Source: an uncultured Synechococcus sp. (GTDB lineage Bacteria; Cyanobacteriota; Cyanobacteriia; PCC-6307; Cyanobiaceae). Taken from it: 26,451 nucleotides of DNA. Every line of letters starts with the position of its first letter. Position 1 is the stretch's first letter. The position numbers and the translations under genes are program-made. The stretch spans positions 1-26,451 of the forward strand of contig CAJWAH010000001.1 of assembly GCA_913020095.1 (NCBI GenBank), read 5' to 3'. Shown piece after piece: positions 24,292 through 26,451 of the stretch. The notes beneath the pieces are model-generated. The model was not told where the DNA came from and searched no databases. It saw nothing but the letters and a program-made list of their open reading frames with translations.

Positions 24292-25803
24292 TTGAAGAAC
24301 GGCTTTTTTGAATCCAGCCTTGATCCCAGTCGCATCCGCGATCGCCTGCTGGAGCTCGAGAACGGCAAGGTTGGCTTTTACAGCGTGGGGCTGTATCCGA
24401 TTTCGCTGGCCTACAACTGCGCCATGCAGACAGCGGATCCTCAGCTGCTGCTGGCGCCGCGACCTGGCCGCGCTCTTTTGGGGGCCTTCTCCAAAGACGA
24501 CATTGCCGGCATGGATCCGGACCATTTGGCCACCGTTGAGGCCATGGGCTCCCACTTGGAGGGCTCGGAGCGGGTTCCCAACACCCTGGAGGATCTGATT
24601 CGGCGTTGTGAGCTGGTTGTCCTGAGCTCAAACAGCAACCACGTGGAAGACGATCTGCAGGAAGCCATCGCCGTGCGCGAAGCCCTGCAGCGGGAGCATG
24701 TGGTGCTGGCCTGTTTAGCGGGGTCCTTCACCCACGATCCGATCGCCAATGAGGCCTATGTGCTCTGCGATAAGACCCCGAACTTGGCCTTCTTTTCGGG
24801 CTTTCATCGTCATGGCGCCCTGCGCAACCCGCTCGATAGCTTCACCGCCAATTTCTGTCATCCCGATGCGCTCTCGGCACTGCTGGGGGCACGGATGCTC
24901 GATCGCCTCTCGCCGAACATTCAGGTGTCACCGGGTGTGCACAACATCGAGGGGCAGTACATCAAGGCTGCCAAGAACATGGCCTCGATCTTTGCGGGCT
25001 TTGGCTACACCTTTCACTCAGAAAACCCCGGTGTCCTGCCCACCCTGCTGACGCTGTTGCTGGAGCAGTGTCTTGATCAGGCCGCCACGGTCTCCATCTC
25101 GCGGCGTGATCGTCAGCGTCTGTACCACCGGCAGGCCATCGCCCTGACGGAGTTGGGCTACGGCGTTCAGCGCATTGAAGCCGCCTTGGTGCGCGACGGA
25201 GATATGGAGAAGGTCCGCGACCACACGTTCTCCCAGCTCACAGCGATGGTGGCTGATGTGCGCGGCAGCATGATGCCGCCCACCATCGGTAACCCAACGC
25301 GAAATTTTCAGGCTGGGGTGCAGCTGGCTCTACAGATGCGGCAGCTCGGCCGCTGCCCCAATGGCATCGAAGAGTTGGAGCAATGGTGTGAAGACGCGGG
25401 CATTGCCAAAGGCGGTCTCGAAGGCCTGCGCTCACTGCGCTATTGGCCGCAGATCGTTCGTCAATACGGCATTGCCGTGCACGATGCCTCGCTCATCAAC
25501 CTGCTGTACATGGCTGTGTTTGGCCGCCAGGCCTCCAAAGAATCAGCCTTTGAGGTGATGACACAAAGCCGTGAGCTGAGCAATTACTGCCAGGAATCGG
25601 TGCGTCCCACCCACAGCCGGCGCTACGCCGAGGCGTTGCAAAACCTGGATAACCCGGCCGCCATGGATTTGGTGGTGAGCGCTGTGGTGGCTGCTCTGGC
25701 CAGACGCTCGAAGGATGACGGCAGTTTTGTCGACGATGCCAGTGACGACGACGACATGCCGGCCTATCTCAAAGCGATGAATGTGATCGAGACTGTGTGG
25801 TGA
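24292..25803 (+). CDS. Uncharacterised ~500-aa protein of the glucosylglycerol locus, possibly dehydrogenase-like
   Basis: A long, clearly coding protein whose family I do not recognise. The N-terminal part looks like a Rossmann-type start (ENGKVGFYSVGLYPISLAYNC) with a degenerate glycine pattern. LVVLSSNSNHVEDDL and VVLACLAGSFTHD resemble the loops of NAD-dependent dehydrogenases. A later helical region (HNIEGQYIKAAKNMASIFAGF, then NPGVLPTLLTLLLEQCLDQA) recalls the C-terminal domain of GpsA/6PGDH-like enzymes. This is a faint resemblance only. The C-terminus is acidic (VDDASDDDDMP). I favour TTG at 24292 (503 aa) because sequence before it looks non-coding and holds an inverted repeat; ATG at 24229 (524 aa) is the alternative. 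It is divergent from ggpP and convergent with the ABC ATPase gene, with no gap. Confidence 0.8.
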   Translation: MKNGFFESSLDPSRIRDRLLELENGKVGFYSVGLYPISLAYNCAMQTADPQLLLAPRPGRALLGAFSKDDIAGMDPDHLATVEAMGSHLEGSERVPNTLEDLIRRCELVVLSSNSNHVEDDLQEAIAVREALQREHVVLACLAGSFTHDPIANEAYVLCDKTPNLAFFSGFHRHGALRNPLDSFTANFCHPDALSALLGARMLDRLSPNIQVSPGVHNIEGQYIKAAKNMASIFAGFGYTFHSENPGVLPTLLTLLLEQCLDQAATVSISRRDRQRLYHRQAIALTELGYGVQRIEAALVRDGDMEKVRDHTFSQLTAMVADVRGSMMPPTIGNPTRNFQAGVQLALQMRQLGRCPNGIEELEQWCEDAGIAKGGLEGLRSLRYWPQIVRQYGIAVHDASLINLLYMAVFGRQASKESAFEVMTQSRELSNYCQESVRPTHSRRYAEALQNLDNPAAMDLVVSAVVAALARRSKDDGSFVDDASDDDDMPAYLKAMNVIETVW

Positions 25804-26451
25804 TCACGAGGGCTCGATCCGTTCCCCCGATCGATCATCGAAGCTGAGTGCTTCGCCTCGGCTCCATTGCACCTCCAGGTGGGCTCCAGGTTGCAGCCCA
25901 GCGGCCAGCGTGTCGCTGCTGGGACGCATCACTTTGAGCGGGCCGTTGGCACTGCTGAGATGGAGCAGCAAACGGTCGCCGAGCCACTCGCGTGTTGTGA
26001 GCTGGGCGTTGAGGCTGGTTTCGGTTGACGCTGGCGCAGCTCCAGCTGGTGCCAAGCGCAGTTGTTCAGGGCGCAGACCAATCAGCTGGCCGGGACGCAG
26101 CGACAGCAGGTTGATCGATGGATTGCCGAGGAAGCCCGCCACAAAGCTGTTGGCTGGGCGGCGGTAGAGCTCTTCGGCCGTTCCCACCTGCTGCAGCTGC
26201 CCCCGCTCCAGCACAGCGATCCGATCAGCCAATCCCATGGCTTCATGTTGATCGTGGGTCACGTAGATCACCGGGGCGCCAATGCTGCGCAGGATGTGCT
26301 GCAGCTCGGCGCGGAGTTCCTCGCGCAGCTTGGCGTCGAGGTTGCTCATCGGTTCATCGAGCAGCATCAAGCGCGGCCGGCGCAAGAGGGCGCGGCCGAG
26401 TGCAACCCGTTGCCGCTGGCCCCCCGACAGCCCTGCGGGCTTGCGGTGCCG
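25804..26451 (-). CDS. ggtA: MalK-type ABC transporter ATP-binding protein, 3' part; probable GG/sugar importer GgtA
   Basis: The frame is open to the right edge, so the N-terminal part (Walker A, Q-loop) lies outside the window. Visible are the ABC signature [16 protein letters not shown], Walker [17 protein letters not shown], the H-loop [16 protein letters not shown], and a C-terminal TOBE regulatory domain ([11 protein letters not shown] onward) of the carbohydrate-importer (CUT1/MalK) subfamily. In Synechocystis the GG/sucrose/trehalose importer ATPase ggtA adjoins the GG phosphatase gene, and here it lies one gene away from ggpP, supporting that assignment. An internal TTG at 26385 can be mistaken for a start but cuts the signature motif. 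Subfamily certain; GG specificity inferred from context. Confidence 0.82.
   Translation of the reverse strand, partial: RHRKPAGLSGGQRQRVALGRALLRRPRLMLLDEPMSNLDAKLREELRAELQHILRSIGAPVIYVTHDQHEAMGLADRIAVLERGQLQQVGTAEELYRRPANSFVAGFLGNPSINLLSLRPGQLIGLRPEQLRLAPAGAAPASTETSLNAQLTTREWLGDRLLLHLSSANGPLKVMRPSSDTLAAGLQPGAHLEVQWSRGEALSFDDRSGERIEPS

Noticed and set aside
25804..26385. A 193-aa ABC protein starting at TTG 26385
   Set aside because: The frame stays open to the window edge and the preceding residues are the ABC signature motif, so the TTG is internal and the gene is simply cut off.
1..26451. CRISPR arrays, tRNA/rRNA genes, insertion sequences, prophage or genomic-island boundary
   Set aside because: No regularly spaced repeats, no tRNA-like cloverleaf ends, no transposase or integrase motifs and no abrupt change in composition were seen; all genes read as ordinary cyanobacterial chromosome.

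Overview
The window looks like a chromosomal segment of a GC-rich unicellular picocyanobacterium of the Synechococcus/Cyanobium type. The evidence is a photosystem I gene (psaK), a phycobilisome linker (which argues against Prochlorococcus), the PSII-biogenesis factor Thf1/Psb29, cyanobacterial DUF2499/DUF3593 membrane proteins, and a locus for the compatible solute glucosylglycerol (GG). Genes are tightly packed, often overlapping by ATGA/GTGA, and no intergenic stretch exceeds about 220 bp. I saw no rRNA, tRNA, CRISPR array, transposase or prophage gene.

Layout. Positions 1-3.6 kb hold a proteostasis/photosystem-repair group: thf1/psb29 (-), clpP (+) and ftsH (-), with a strong bidirectional terminator between clpP and ftsH. 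Upstream of ftsH on the minus strand are a Nudix hydrolase, a MacB/DevC-type ABC permease and pyruvate kinase with a C-terminal phosphohistidine-swivel domain (3.6-7.0 kb). Divergent from pyk is a MazG-like pyrophosphohydrolase followed by a small secreted protein (7.1-7.9 kb). A run of small minus-strand genes follows (7.9-8.7 kb): a 46-codon membrane microprotein, a 65-aa protein and a YggT/YlmG protein. Then come a solitary phycobilisome-linker protein with an unusual N-terminal extension and hydrophobic tail (8.8-9.7 kb), scpB and ilvA. Plus-strand dxs and a geranylgeranyl-reductase-like FAD enzyme occupy 12.1-15.2 kb. They converge on a translationally coupled trio DUF2499-DUF3593-psaK (15.2-16.1 kb). 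csaB, a PrxQ-like peroxiredoxin with a signal peptide, and rpmB follow.

The right third (18.2 kb to the end) appears to be a GG turnover locus: glpK-glpD (+), a GH13 alpha-glucosidase-like enzyme and ggpP (-), an uncharacterised roughly 500-residue protein (+) and the 3' part of a MalK-type ABC ATPase, probably the GG importer GgtA (-). Synthesis (phosphatase), uptake (ABC ATPase), probable hydrolysis (GH13) and glycerol re-assimilation (GlpK, GlpD) sit side by side. The most interesting unknowns are the roughly 500-residue protein divergent from ggpP, the GH13 enzyme's substrate, the phycobilisome linker with a hydrophobic tail, the DUF2499-DUF3593-psaK operon, and the 46-residue membrane microprotein.

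All calls are by reading motifs and context. No database search was possible.
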